64,000 nt of DNA from Comamonas serinivorans. Its GTDB lineage: Bacteria > Pseudomonadota > Gammaproteobacteria > Burkholderiales > Burkholderiaceae_C. Position numbers and translations under genes: made by a program. Under the pieces are notes generated by a model that was given only the letters and a program-made list of their open reading frames with translations, ran no database searches and was not told where the DNA came from. Shown in pieces: positions 18,590 through 28,135 of the stretch; within the stretch, counting starts at the first letter, position 1, and each line of letters opens with the position of its first letter. Location: positions 248,001 through 312,000 of the forward strand of contig NZ_CP021455.1 in assembly GCF_002158865.1 (NCBI RefSeq), in the 5' to 3' direction.

Positions 18590-18963
18590 GGGGTGGTTCT
18601 CCGGTTGAGGGTGGGGCCATCCGGCGGGCCCGGCGCGCGGTGCACGGGGGCGGACCGCCTGTGTGACGGGCCGGGATGACGGGCCCGCAGCATAGGCCGA
18701 GCCCAGGGAATTGGCCTGCCCTGTGGGCGACGCGGGTTTTCCCGCAAGGGATCGAAGGCCGTGTTCACCCGCATCCAGCCAGGCCGTGCCGTCAAATCGA
18801 CGCAAGTCTGCGGCAATCCGGTGGCGCAGAGGCGGAATGTGCGCGAAAATGGCGGCTGCGGGCGAGACCCATTCATGGAGCTTGGGGCTGCCATGGCCTC
18901 CATTCAGTGGCAGCCAGGACCCGCTCTCGCGGACCAACGTACGCTGCAGGTGCGCCGCGATCC
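18590..18963. other. Gap upstream of glcB, candidate small-RNA region
   Basis: No protein-coding signal. The rightward terminator at 18964 has no rightward gene before it, so a short untranslated transcript starting here is possible. The SDR promoter (leftward) should also be in this stretch. Confidence 0.35.
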
Positions 18964-19004
18964 TGCCCCGATCGGGCGAGTGACCGATCGGGGCAACCTT
19001 TTTT
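18964..19004 (+). terminator. Orphan rho-independent terminator upstream of glcB
   Basis: Perfect 12-bp stem TGCCCCGATCGG / CCGATCGGGGCA (18964-18975 and 18984-18995), 8-nt loop, then ACCTTTTTT on the plus strand. No plus-strand gene precedes it for about 1.5 kb. It could end a small RNA, or be an attenuator or insulator in the long glcB leader. Confidence 0.8.
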
Positions 19005-19024
19005 CGCCATCGCCGCACCTCAAC

Positions 19025-19076
19025 GGGGTATGCCCGCAGTGGTGATGATCATTCAACGGCAACAGGCCGATACTCT
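19025..19076. repeat. GTAT-52 palindromic repeat, copy 8
   Basis: GGGGTAT end and canonical right core AACGGCAACAGG with ATACTCT end; left core degenerate. It lies 21 nt after the orphan terminator and about 295 nt before glcB. Confidence 0.85.
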
Positions 19077-19370
19077 TCCCGCATTAAGGCCCCGTGCCTC
19101 GCCGTCAAGGCCGTCTGCCGTGCGCCGGGGCACCGCGCGAGCGCCCGTGTGCGTGGCGCCGTGGCCGCGCGTCGGGGTTTTCGATCACGCGCATCGGAGC
19201 GCCTGTCGGCCGCCCCATGCCTCCGCCATCCTGAACGCGTGTCTTTGCAAAAAAGTCACTTCTGTTTGATTTTGGGTTATCTTTTTAACCTTCAAAGCAT
19301 GGAATAAAGTGCAGGCCAACGCTGGCCAAGCGTCCGTTTGGCCGATTCCCTGTTTGGATTTGGAGTGCCC

Positions 19371-21587
19371 ATGAACGCCCGCACCACGGTCAACGACCTG
19401 CACGTTGACAACCGCCTGTACGACTTCGTGAACGCCGAGGTCCTGCCCGACCTGAAGCTGGACCCGGCGCAGTTCTGGGCCGGTTTTTCGCAGATCGTGA
19501 GCGACCTGGCGCCCAAGAACCTGGCGCTGCTGGCCGAGCGTGATCGCCTGCAGACCGAGCTGGACACCTGGCACCAGGCGCACCCAGGCCCCATCCTCGA
19601 CATGCAGGGCTACCGCGCCTTCCTCGAGAGCATCGGCTACATCGTGCCCTCCGACCCCAATGCCCAGGCGCGCACGCAGAACGTCGACGCCGAACTGGCC
19701 ACGCAGGCCGGCCCGCAGTTGGTGGTGCCCATCCTCAACGCGCGTTACGCGCTGAACGCCGCCAACGCTCGCTGGGGTTCGCTGTACGACGCCCTCTACG
19801 GCACCGACGTCATCCCCGAGACCGAGGGCGCCGACAAGGGCCCGGGTTTCAACCCGGTGCGCGGTGACAAGGTGGTGGCGTTTGCCCGCCAGTTCCTCGA
19901 CCAGGCCGCGCCGCTGGCCCAGGGCTCGCACGCCGATGCCACGGGCTACGCCGTGGAGGGCGGCCAGCTGGTGGTGCGCACCCGCGCCGGGGCCACGGGC
20001 CTGAAGGACGCCGCGCAGTTCATCGGCCACCAGGGCGATGCGGCCGCGCCGTCGTCGGTGCTGCTCAAGCACCACGGCAACCACATCGACATCCGCATCG
20101 ACCGCCAGCACACCATCGGCGCGACCGATGCGGCCGGCGTGGCCGACGTGGTGCTCGAAGCCGCGCTCTCGACCATCCTGGACCTGGAGGACTCGGTGGC
20201 CGCCGTGGACGCCGAAGACAAGGTGGTGGGCTACCGCAACTGGCTGGGCATCCTGCGCGGCACGCTGACCGAGTCCTTCGACAAAGGCGGGCGCACGCTG
20301 ACGCGCGGCCTGAACGCCGACCGCGAATACACCGGCGCCAACGGCCAGCCGGTCCGGCTGCATGGCCGCTCGCTGCTGTTCGTGCGCAACGTGGGCCACC
20401 TGATGACCAACCCGGCCATCCTCTACACGGCCAACGGCGCGGCGCGCGAAATCCCGGAGGGCATCCTGGACGCGGTCATCACCACGACGATTGCGCTGTA
20501 CGACCTGCGCGGCATGGGCGTGAACGGCATCCGCAACTCGCGCACGGGCAGCGTCTACATCGTCAAGCCCAAGATGCACGGCCCGGCCGAAGCGGCGTTC
20601 GCCAACGAGCTGTTCGGCCGTGTGGAGCAGCTGCTGGGCCTGGCGGCCCACACCGTCAAGCTGGGCATCATGGACGAGGAGCGTCGCACCAGCGTCAACC
20701 TGCGCGGCTGCATCGCCGCCGCGGCCGATCGCGTGGCCTTCATCAACACCGGCTTCCTGGATCGCACGGGCGACGAAATCCACAGCTGCATGCAGGCCGG
20801 CCCGGTGTACCGCAAGGGCGACATCAAGAACAGCGCCTGGATCGCCGCCTACGAGAAGTCCAACGTGCTGGTCGGCCTGCAGATGGGCCTGTCGGGCCGG
20901 GCGCAGATCGGCAAGGGCATGTGGGCCATGCCCGACCTGATGGCCGAGATGCTCAAGGCCAAGATCGGCCACCCCAAGAGCGGCGCCAACACCGCCTGGG
21001 TGCCGTCGCCCACCGCCGCCACGCTGCACGCGCTGCACTACCACCAGGTCGATGTGTTCGGCGTGCAGCAGGCGCTCAAAGACAGCCTGGTCGGCAAGCC
21101 GGCCCCGGCGCTGCGCGACGAGGTGCTGGCCGACCTGCTGCAGATCCCCGTGGTGTCGGCCGACAAGTGGACGGCCGACGAAAAGCAGCAGGAGCTGGAC
21201 AACAACTGCCAGGGCATCCTGGGCTATGTGGTGCGCTGGGTCGATGCCGGCGTGGGCTGCTCCAAGGTGCCCGACATCCACGACGTCGGCCTGATGGAAG
21301 ACCGTGCCACGCTGCGCATCAGCAGCCAGCACATCGCCAACTGGCTGCTGCACGGCGTGGTGACGCAGGAGCAGGTGGGCGCCACGCTGCAGCGCATGGC
21401 CAAGGTCGTGGATGCGCAGAACGCCGGCGACCCCGACTACCAGCCCATGGCGGGCCGGTTCGACCAGTCGGCGGCTTACCAGGCCGCGTGTGACCTCATC
21501 TTCAAGGGCGTGGCCCAGCCCAGCGGCTACACCGAGCCCCTGCTGCACGCCTGGCGCCTGAAGGTGAAGGCCGGTCAACCAGGGTGA
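19371..21587 (+). CDS. glcB: Malate synthase G
   Basis: 738 residues, the expected size for the monomeric G isoform. It condenses glyoxylate with acetyl-CoA to malate in the cytoplasm, completing the glyoxylate or glycolate route. Recognisable stretches are 'VPILNARYALNAANARWGSL', 'TILDLEDSVAAVDAEDKVVG', 'KGGRTLTRGLNADREY', 'LLFVRNVGHLMTNPA', 'IYIVKPKMHGP'-like 'VYIVKPKMHGPAEAAFANEL', and the C-terminal 'NCQGILGYVVRWVDAGVGCS' region. ATG 19371 with TTGGAG 5 nt upstream is preferred to one 33 nt earlier. The long, relatively A+T-rich leader, with an orphan terminator and a repeat, hints at leader-level control. It is not followed by another gene in the same direction. Confidence 0.97.
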   Translation: MNARTTVNDLHVDNRLYDFVNAEVLPDLKLDPAQFWAGFSQIVSDLAPKNLALLAERDRLQTELDTWHQAHPGPILDMQGYRAFLESIGYIVPSDPNAQARTQNVDAELATQAGPQLVVPILNARYALNAANARWGSLYDALYGTDVIPETEGADKGPGFNPVRGDKVVAFARQFLDQAAPLAQGSHADATGYAVEGGQLVVRTRAGATGLKDAAQFIGHQGDAAAPSSVLLKHHGNHIDIRIDRQHTIGATDAAGVADVVLEAALSTILDLEDSVAAVDAEDKVVGYRNWLGILRGTLTESFDKGGRTLTRGLNADREYTGANGQPVRLHGRSLLFVRNVGHLMTNPAILYTANGAAREIPEGILDAVITTTIALYDLRGMGVNGIRNSRTGSVYIVKPKMHGPAEAAFANELFGRVEQLLGLAAHTVKLGIMDEERRTSVNLRGCIAAAADRVAFINTGFLDRTGDEIHSCMQAGPVYRKGDIKNSAWIAAYEKSNVLVGLQMGLSGRAQIGKGMWAMPDLMAEMLKAKIGHPKSGANTAWVPSPTAATLHALHYHQVDVFGVQQALKDSLVGKPAPALRDEVLADLLQIPVVSADKWTADEKQQELDNNCQGILGYVVRWVDAGVGCSKVPDIHDVGLMEDRATLRISSQHIANWLLHGVVTQEQVGATLQRMAKVVDAQNAGDPDYQPMAGRFDQSAAYQAACDLIFKGVAQPSGYTEPLLHAWRLKVKAGQPG

Positions 21588-22100
21588 AGCCCCCAGGCAC
21601 CTGACAGGTGTTTGGCGGGGCGGGTGTCAGGACGCCAACTGCGGTGGCCTGGTGCGCGGGCAGCGCGTCGACACCGCCGTGTGGCAGGTTGACCAGGCTG
21701 TTGCGTTCGGATGCGAGGGTATCTGCCCAGGCTCGTTTCTTAAACAACGAAAACAAGGGCGTACTGCCTGATTGTCTGGGGGATTCGCCCGCCTGAGCCC
21801 GGCGGCCTGGCGTGCGTCGGCATGGCGCGGTTGGGCCGCGAGATGCCCCTCGGCACGCGAGCCGCGCGGCCTCATGACCAAGCGCTGCGTCCTCCGAGAC
21901 GCGGGGCGGGCGGTCAACCCGGGGCGATCAGGGGCTCGTTCCCGTGGCGTTGGGCATCCGCCTGGACGCGGCGGGAGCAGGGCCTGCGGATGGCCCAACA
22001 ATGGCCCAACACCGCCTTCACCCGCAGCGGCTTCGGTGAGATCCCACTGGGAGGCCCTGGGCGCCGCCAGGGGGCACCGGTCAAGGCCCGTCGCCTGCGC
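21588..22100. other. Convergent gap between glcB and the surface-protein gene
   Basis: About 510 bp. Apart from GTAT-52 copy 9 and a small palindrome CACCTGACAGGTG just after glcB, no gene or known RNA is seen. Confidence 0.45.
21716..21767. repeat. GTAT-52 palindromic repeat, copy 9
   Basis: AGGGTAT left end and, uniquely, GTACTGC instead of ATACTGC on the right. The core CTCGTTT / AAACAACGAAA is partly paired. The spacing is exactly that of the family. Confidence 0.75.
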
Positions 22101-23564
22101 TTACCGGCCGGGCCGTCTGCGCCACAGGCCCACCAGGCTCATGAGCGCACCCAGCAGCGCCATGCCCAGAGTCGACACCCCGGGCACGGGCTGCACGGTG
22201 GCGGCAGCGGGCGCGGCCAGCCATTCCACCTGCAGGGCGGGCGCCGTCAGGCTGCCGCTCAGGGCGGTGGCGGTCAGGATATCGATGCCGGGCGTGGCGC
22301 TTCCCGTGTAGCTCCACAGCGCCTGACCCTGGGCATCGGTCAGCACCGTGGCGCTGTAGCCCGCGTTGGGACCGGCACTGACGGTGAACGTGACGGCGGT
22401 GTTGGTCACGGGAAAGCCGTCGGCATCCGTCACGGTGGCCTGGGCTTGGTGCAAGCTGCCCACCGGGTGCGTCGGGCTGGTCTGGGTGAAGCTCAGCGTC
22501 ACGGGTGGACCCGCGGTGACCACCACTTCGACGCGGGCCTGCTCGCAGTTGCCGGGCCGTGCCACCTCGCACAGGCTGTAGTGCAGCTCGTAGGTGCCCG
22601 GCGGCGTGCCGGCGGGGACGGTCACCGCGCCGGTGGCGCCATCGAGCACCATGCGGTGGCCCGCGGGCGAGGTGTTGGAGCCCGGCACCTCGGTCAGGGT
22701 CAGGTTCGTGCGATCGCCGGTGGCGGGGGTGGCGCGCGTCAGGTTGATGAAGTCGTTGGCCAGCACATCGGCCACGGCGACGCCCCCACTGGCGCCGGTC
22801 ACCGTGCCGGTGTCGTCGTTGGCCTGCAGCGGCGCCTCGCAGTCGCGTGGCGCCAGCAGAAAGGCCTGCACGTTGTGCAGCAGCAGACCCACGGGGCTTT
22901 GCGGTGACTGGCTGCCCAGGTTGCCGGTGTCGCCAAAGTGGGACACGCGGCCCTGGCCGCTTTGCATGCTGCCGTCGTCGAAGGCGGACATCAGCGTCAG
23001 GGGGCCGGCAGACAGCACGCGGTGATTGGCCGGCACGTTGGCCAGGGCGCGGCCATTGTCGAAGCTCAGGGACCCGGGCGAGACGGCCCGCGGCGTTTGC
23101 GTGAGGCTGGAGCTGGTCTGCACGGACCAGGGGCCGTACGAGTTGCTGAACGACAGGCTGGACAGGCCCACGCTGGCCTGGAGCACATTGGGCAGCACGC
23201 CTTGCATCAAGGCCTCCATGGCGTCGTAGTTGCTGACGTCTCCGGCAAAGTGCACGGCATGGCCCTGTTGCAGGTAGGTGGTGAACGAGGGCGCCATCAG
23301 CGCCGGGTCCGCGCTGCCCAGGCCGTACTGGAACCACACGGCATCGAAGGCGTTCAGGTGGCTGAGGCTGTGGTTGGCCGGCGAGACGAAGTAGTCGAGT
23401 GTGCTGGTGGTGGTGACATCGACGCCAGCGTTCATCAGGATGGTGTAGGCCAGGCCCGATGTGTTGCCATGGAACAGCACCTGGCAGGCGGGGGCAGCCT
23501 GGGCCCCGCCCACGGATGCCACCAGCAGGGAGGTCAGGGTGCCTGCGCGAAGCCAAAGGTGCAT
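22101..23564 (-). CDS. Secreted protein with CTERM-like sorting tail
   Basis: 487 residues. A Sec signal ('GTLTSLLVASVGGAQAAPAC') leads into an N-terminal domain of about 230 residues ('FVSPANHSLSHLNAFDAVWF', 'GHAVHFAGDVSNYDAMEALM') that looks like the glutamine-amidotransferase-like or ThuA-like surface modules. Ig-like segments follow ('YELHYSLCEVARPGNCEQAR', 'LSFTQTSPTHPVGSLHQAQA'). The C-terminus 'VPGVSTLGMALLGALMSLVG' plus 'LWRRRPGR' has the motif / hydrophobic helix / Arg cluster layout of PEP-CTERM and IPTL-CTERM proteins processed by exosortases. ATG 23564 follows a GGAGA motif. Likely exported or envelope-anchored; function unknown. Confidence 0.75.
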   Translation of the reverse strand: MHLWLRAGTLTSLLVASVGGAQAAPACQVLFHGNTSGLAYTILMNAGVDVTTTSTLDYFVSPANHSLSHLNAFDAVWFQYGLGSADPALMAPSFTTYLQQGHAVHFAGDVSNYDAMEALMQGVLPNVLQASVGLSSLSFSNSYGPWSVQTSSSLTQTPRAVSPGSLSFDNGRALANVPANHRVLSAGPLTLMSAFDDGSMQSGQGRVSHFGDTGNLGSQSPQSPVGLLLHNVQAFLLAPRDCEAPLQANDDTGTVTGASGGVAVADVLANDFINLTRATPATGDRTNLTLTEVPGSNTSPAGHRMVLDGATGAVTVPAGTPPGTYELHYSLCEVARPGNCEQARVEVVVTAGPPVTLSFTQTSPTHPVGSLHQAQATVTDADGFPVTNTAVTFTVSAGPNAGYSATVLTDAQGQALWSYTGSATPGIDILTATALSGSLTAPALQVEWLAAPAAATVQPVPGVSTLGMALLGALMSLVGLWRRRPGR

Positions 23565-23998
23565 GACGAATCTCCAACGGAAGCCAAAAATTCTAAAGGG
23601 GCTTGGGGGCGGGGCATGGAAGGATGCAGGCCACCGTGGGCCCAGACCACCGCCAGGCGAACGCCAGCTCACGCATCCCGCCGGCCCCGTGCCCGCATGG
23701 GTAGCGGGTGCGGGGTGCCGAGACCCGGAGTTGAAGTCCAGGCGCAGGACGCCGGGCCGGCCTTGGACAGCGGGTGCCGACTGGCTCTGCGCGGATCGCC
23801 TGGCCTGCGTGTCACGCGGTGGGTGCAACGGCCCGGCGCGCTGGGCGACCCGTATAGTGCGGGCCTGTGTGACGCCCACACCGTGGACCGTGGGGAGCGA
23901 CGCCAGCTGTGTCGACAACCCGGGGGCCTGCGGATGGCCGTCCTGTGCAGATGGGCCGCGAGGCACGGCACCCGTTTTTCCCGCGAATGAGGGCCGCC
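23565..23998. other. Divergent promoter region between the surface protein and radA
   Basis: 434 bp with promoters for both genes. A TATAGT hexamer at 23853-23858 is a plausible radA -10; no good -35 was seen. Confidence 0.35.
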
Positions 23999-25441
23999 AT
24001 GGCCAAAGACAAATCCACCTACACCTGCAACGAATGCGGGGCCACCACGCCCCGCTGGCTGGGCAAGTGCCCCAGCTGCGGCGCCTGGAACACCTTGATC
24101 GAAACGGCCGCCCCGGCGGGCGGCGCTGCGGGCAAGAACCGCTTTGGGTCGGCGCATGCGTCGCTGGCGCCCACGGCCGACGTGATGGCCTTGTCCGCCA
24201 TCGAGGCCACCGACGTGGCGCGCACCCCCACGGGCCACGATGAGCTGGACCGCGTGCTGGGCGGTGGTGTGGTCAGCGGCGGGGTGGTGCTGATCGGGGG
24301 CGACCCCGGCATCGGCAAGTCCACGCTGCTGCTGCAGGCGCTGGACAGCCTGCAGCGCCAAGGCCTGCCTGCGCCGGGTACGGCTGGTTCGTCCCCCGAT
24401 GCGGGTGGCCAGCGTGGGGGCACCCTGTACGTCACGGGCGAGGAAAGCGGCGCCCAGGTGGCCTTGCGCGCCCGCCGGTTGGGCATCACCGGCTCGGCGG
24501 TCGATGTGCTGGCCGAGATTCAGCTCGAAACCATCCTGGCCACGCTGGCGGCGCGCGCGCCCGCGGTGGTGGTCATCGATTCCATCCAGACGCTGTACTC
24601 GGACCAGCTGACCTCGGCGCCCGGCTCGGTGGCCCAGGTGCGTGAATGCGCGGCCCACCTCACGCGCGTGGCCAAGTCCAGCGGCACCACCATCATCCTG
24701 GTGGGCCACGTGACCAAGGACGGCCAGCTGGCCGGGCCGCGTGTGCTGGAGCACATGGTGGACACGGTGCTGTACTTCGAGGGCGACACGCATTCCAGCT
24801 TCCGCCTCATCCGCGCCATCAAGAACCGCTTTGGCGCCGTGAACGAGATCGGCGTGTTCGCGATGACGGAGAAGGGCTTGAAGGGCGTGTCCAACCCCAG
24901 CGCCATCTTCCTGAGCCAGCACGAACAGCCGGTGCCGGGCTCGTGCGTGCTGGTGACGCTGGAGGGCACGCGCCCGCTGCTGGTTGAAATCCAGGCCCTG
25001 GTCGACACCGGCGGGCCCAGCCCGCGCCGGCTGTCGGTGGGCCTGGAGCGTGACCGCCTGGCCATGCTGCTGGCCGTGCTGCACCGGCACGCCGGCATCG
25101 CCTGCGCCGATCAGGACGTGTTCGTCAACGCCGTGGGCGGCGTGCGCATCTCCGAGCCGGCGGCGGACCTGGCCGTCATGCTGGCCATCACCAGCAGCCT
25201 GCGCGGCAAAGCCTTGCCCAAGGGCTTTCTCGCGTTTGGCGAGGTGGGCCTGGCGGGCGAAGTGCGGCCGGCCCCGCGCGGCCAGGAGCGGCTGAAGGAG
25301 GCGGCCAAGCTGGGTTTCTCGGTCGCCGTGGTGCCCAAGGCCAACGCCCCCAAGAAGCTGGGCAAGGAGTTCGAGGGGCTGACCATCCACGCCGTGGACC
25401 GCATCGACGAAGCCATGGACCTGGTCCGTGGCCTGGACTGA
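23999..25441 (+). CDS. radA: DNA repair/recombination protein RadA (Sms)
   Basis: 480 residues. The N-terminal C4 zinc finger is 'YTCNECGATTPRWLGKCPSC'. The RecA-like ATPase core has Walker A 'GGDPGIGKSTLLLQ', the 'LYVTGEESGAQVALRARRLG' segment, Walker B 'AVVVIDSIQTLYSDQL' and the RadA-specific KNRFG motif ('IRAIKNRFGAVNEIG'). The C-terminal Lon-protease-like domain ends the protein ('GFLAFGEVGLAGEVRPAPRG'). RadA drives branch migration in homologous recombination and natural transformation. ATG 23999 opens at the zinc finger; an upstream in-frame ATG at 23909 is less likely. Confidence 0.96.
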   Translation: MAKDKSTYTCNECGATTPRWLGKCPSCGAWNTLIETAAPAGGAAGKNRFGSAHASLAPTADVMALSAIEATDVARTPTGHDELDRVLGGGVVSGGVVLIGGDPGIGKSTLLLQALDSLQRQGLPAPGTAGSSPDAGGQRGGTLYVTGEESGAQVALRARRLGITGSAVDVLAEIQLETILATLAARAPAVVVIDSIQTLYSDQLTSAPGSVAQVRECAAHLTRVAKSSGTTIILVGHVTKDGQLAGPRVLEHMVDTVLYFEGDTHSSFRLIRAIKNRFGAVNEIGVFAMTEKGLKGVSNPSAIFLSQHEQPVPGSCVLVTLEGTRPLLVEIQALVDTGGPSPRRLSVGLERDRLAMLLAVLHRHAGIACADQDVFVNAVGGVRISEPAADLAVMLAITSSLRGKALPKGFLAFGEVGLAGEVRPAPRGQERLKEAAKLGFSVAVVPKANAPKKLGKEFEGLTIHAVDRIDEAMDLVRGLD

Positions 25442-25608
25442 AGGGCGTGCCCAGCCGGCCCCGGCCCCGCCCGAGGGGCACCGCCTGGAGATCGCCTCGC
25501 CCAGGCGCATCGGTAGAATTCGAGGGTTTGCTCAAGACAAGCCGCCCTGCGGCCGGCCGCGCGCCCGCGCAGGCCTGATCCCCCAACACCCAGCTTTCGG
25601 AGCCTTTC

Positions 25609-27705
25609 ATGGCAAATTCGCAACGCATGGCCAACGCGATTCGCGCGCTCGCCATGGACGCCGTTCAACAAGCCAAATCCGGCCACCCCGGCGCGCCCAT
25701 GGGCATGGCCGACATGGCCGTCGCCCTGTGGGGCCGCCACCTGCAGCACAACCCCACCAACCCGCAGTGGGCCAACCGCGACCGCTTCGTGCTGTCCAAC
25801 GGCCACGGCTCCATGCTGATCTATGCGCTGCTGCACCTGACCGGCTATGACCTGCCCATGCAGGAGCTCAAGAACTTCCGCCAGCTGCACAGCAAGACCG
25901 CCGGCCACCCCGAGCACGGCATCACCCCCGGCGTCGAAACCACCACCGGCCCGCTGGGCCAGGGCCTGGCCAATGCCGTGGGCATGGCGCTGGCCGAAAA
26001 GCTGCTGGCGGCCGAGTTCAACCAGGGCAAGCACCGCATCGTCGACCACCACACCTACGTGTTCCTGGGCGACGGCTGCCTGATGGAAGGCATCAGCCAT
26101 GAGGCCTGCGCCCTGGCCGGCGCCTGGAAGCTGAACAAGCTGGTTGCGCTGTACGACGACAACGGCATCTCCATCGACGGCAAGGTGCAGCCCTGGTACG
26201 TGGACGACGTGGCCAAGCGCTTCGAGGCCTACCAGTGGAACGTGATCGGCCCCATCGACGGCCACGACACCGACGCCGTGGACCAGGCCATCGCCCAGGC
26301 CAAGCAGAGCGCGACCCGGCCCACGCTGGTCATCTGCCGCACCCACATCGGCAAGGGCAGCCCCAACCGCCAGGACACGGCCAAGGCCCACGGCGAGCCG
26401 CTGGGCGCCGAAGAAATCGCGCTGACGCGCCAGGCCCTGGGCTGGGAGCATGGCCCGTTCGAGGTACCCGCCGACGTGTACGGCGACTGGGACGCCAAGG
26501 CCGCGGGCCAACGCGCCGAAGCCGCCTGGAACACCGCATTTGCCGCCTACAAAAAGCAGTATCCTGCCCTGGCCGATGAGTTTGAGCGCCGTGTGACGGG
26601 TACCCTGCCCAAGCACTTCGACCAGGTGGCTGTGGATGCCGCCGTGGCCGCGCACCAGAAGGCCGAAACCGTGGCCAGCCGCAAGGCCAGCCAGCTGGCG
26701 CTCGAGGCCTTCACCGCCGCCTTGCCCGAACTGCTGGGCGGCTCGGCCGACCTGACGGGTTCAAACCTGACCAACACCGCCTGCACGCCGGCCTTCCGCG
26801 TGGCCGACGACGGTGCCGTGGTCCTGGGCGCCGCGCCCGACCGCAAGGCCGGTGCCGAAGACGAAAAGAGCGCTGCCGCGCCCACCCCGGCCGGCGGCAT
26901 CATCGGTCGCCACATCAACTACGGCGTGCGCGAATTCGGCATGGCCGCCGTGATGAACGGCGTGGCGCTGCATGGTGGCTACATCCCCTACGGCGGCACC
27001 TTCCTGACCTTCAGCGACTACAGCCGCAACGCCATCCGCATGGCCGCGCTGATGAAGCAGCGCGTGGTGCACGTGTTCACGCACGACTCCATCGGCCTGG
27101 GCGAAGACGGCCCCACGCACCAATCCATCGAGCATGCGGCCAGCCTGCGCCTGATCCCGAACCTGGACGTGTGGCGTCCGGCCGACACGGCCGAAACCAC
27201 CATCGCCTGGGCCGTGGCCCTGCGCAACCAGGCCCGGCCGACGGCGCTGCTGCTGTCGCGGCAGAACCTGCCCTACGCCCCCAAGCGCGACCTGGCCGAC
27301 ATCGCCAAGGGCGCCTACGTGCTGGCCGAGCCGGCCCGCGTCGGCATCAGGGGCAAGGCCCAGGCCGTCATCATCGCCACGGGCTCGGAAGTGCAGCTGG
27401 CGCTGGCGGCCCAGCAGCTGCTGGCCGACAAGAAGATCGGCGTGCGCGTGGTGTCCATGCCCAGCACCACGACCTTCGACCGTCAGGACGAGAAGTACAA
27501 AAAGGCCGTGCTGCCCGCCGGCACGCCGCGCGTGGCCGTTGAAATGGGCGTCACCGACGGCTGGTGGAAGTACGGCTGTGCCGCCGTCGTTGGCATCGAC
27601 GTGTATGGCGAATCCGCTCCCGCCCCCGTGCTGTTCGAGCATTTCGGGTTCACCCCCGAGAACGTGGCCGCCACCGTGCTGGCCGCGCTCAAGCGCAAGC
27701 GCTGA
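25609..27705 (+). CDS. tkt: Transketolase
   Basis: 698 residues. N-terminal ThDP-binding part: 'AIRALAMDAVQQAKSGHPGA', 'FVLSNGHGSMLIYALLHLTG' and the ThDP/Mg motif 'GDGCLMEGISHEACALAGAW...N'. Central pyrimidine-binding part: 'NYGVREFGMAAVMNGVALHG', 'YGGTFLTFSDYSRNAIRMAA', 'THDSIGLGEDGPTHQ'. The C-terminal domain is also complete. It transfers two-carbon units in the non-oxidative pentose phosphate pathway, in the cytoplasm. A CGGAG motif lies ahead of ATG 25609, and a TAGAAT hexamer at 25513-25518 may be the -10. A terminator follows, so it is monocistronic. A ~25-residue Ala/Lys insertion ('APDRKAGAEDEKSAAAPTPA') precedes the pyrimidine domain. Confidence 0.97.
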   Translation: MANSQRMANAIRALAMDAVQQAKSGHPGAPMGMADMAVALWGRHLQHNPTNPQWANRDRFVLSNGHGSMLIYALLHLTGYDLPMQELKNFRQLHSKTAGHPEHGITPGVETTTGPLGQGLANAVGMALAEKLLAAEFNQGKHRIVDHHTYVFLGDGCLMEGISHEACALAGAWKLNKLVALYDDNGISIDGKVQPWYVDDVAKRFEAYQWNVIGPIDGHDTDAVDQAIAQAKQSATRPTLVICRTHIGKGSPNRQDTAKAHGEPLGAEEIALTRQALGWEHGPFEVPADVYGDWDAKAAGQRAEAAWNTAFAAYKKQYPALADEFERRVTGTLPKHFDQVAVDAAVAAHQKAETVASRKASQLALEAFTAALPELLGGSADLTGSNLTNTACTPAFRVADDGAVVLGAAPDRKAGAEDEKSAAAPTPAGGIIGRHINYGVREFGMAAVMNGVALHGGYIPYGGTFLTFSDYSRNAIRMAALMKQRVVHVFTHDSIGLGEDGPTHQSIEHAASLRLIPNLDVWRPADTAETTIAWAVALRNQARPTALLLSRQNLPYAPKRDLADIAKGAYVLAEPARVGIRGKAQAVIIATGSEVQLALAAQQLLADKKIGVRVVSMPSTTTFDRQDEKYKKAVLPAGTPRVAVEMGVTDGWWKYGCAAVVGIDVYGESAPAPVLFEHFGFTPENVAATVLAALKRKR

Positions 27706-27747
27706 GCCGCGCGACGCGCCGCTTGCGGCGCGCGCACACGCCAGATC

Positions 27748-27769
27748 GCCGGGCTCGCCCGGCTTTTTT
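27748..27769 (+). terminator. Rho-independent terminator after tkt
   Basis: GCCGGGC-TC-GCCCGGC hairpin followed by T6, 43 nt after the tkt stop. Confidence 0.92.
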
Positions 27770-27898
27770 GTGGGCGTTGGATGCGCGGAGGGCGCGAGGC
27801 GGGCGGGTGTGGGCCGCGCTGTGCACGCCGCCGGCGGGCAAGCCAGGGCCCCTGCCCGCAATGCGCGAGCTTTGCCGATGGGGTTGTGTGTTTCTGAT

Positions 27899-27950
27899 GG
27901 AGTATGGATGAACTGTCGATGTGCTTGCATCGGAAAATTTGGCATACTGC
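27899..27950. repeat. GTAT-52 palindromic repeat, copy 10
   Basis: GGAGTAT and ATACTGC ends. The core is CGATG / CATCG instead of CGTT / AACG: both middle positions changed together, a clear compensatory pair. It lies between convergent tkt and the DUF2145 gene. Confidence 0.9.
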
Positions 27951-28135
27951 TGGACGAAAAGCAGAACGTCACACGCCGCAGACAGCAGGGCTGAAGCCTG
28001 CAGGGACACCGGGGGAAGGTCCCCTGCGCCCGCTCGCAGGTGCTGCCTGCCCTCGCGATGGTGCGCGGCAGGGGCGGACGCGCACCCGACCGGATTCGCC
28101 GAGGGCATTGCTGAACGGGCCGCTGCCCGGCCCCG

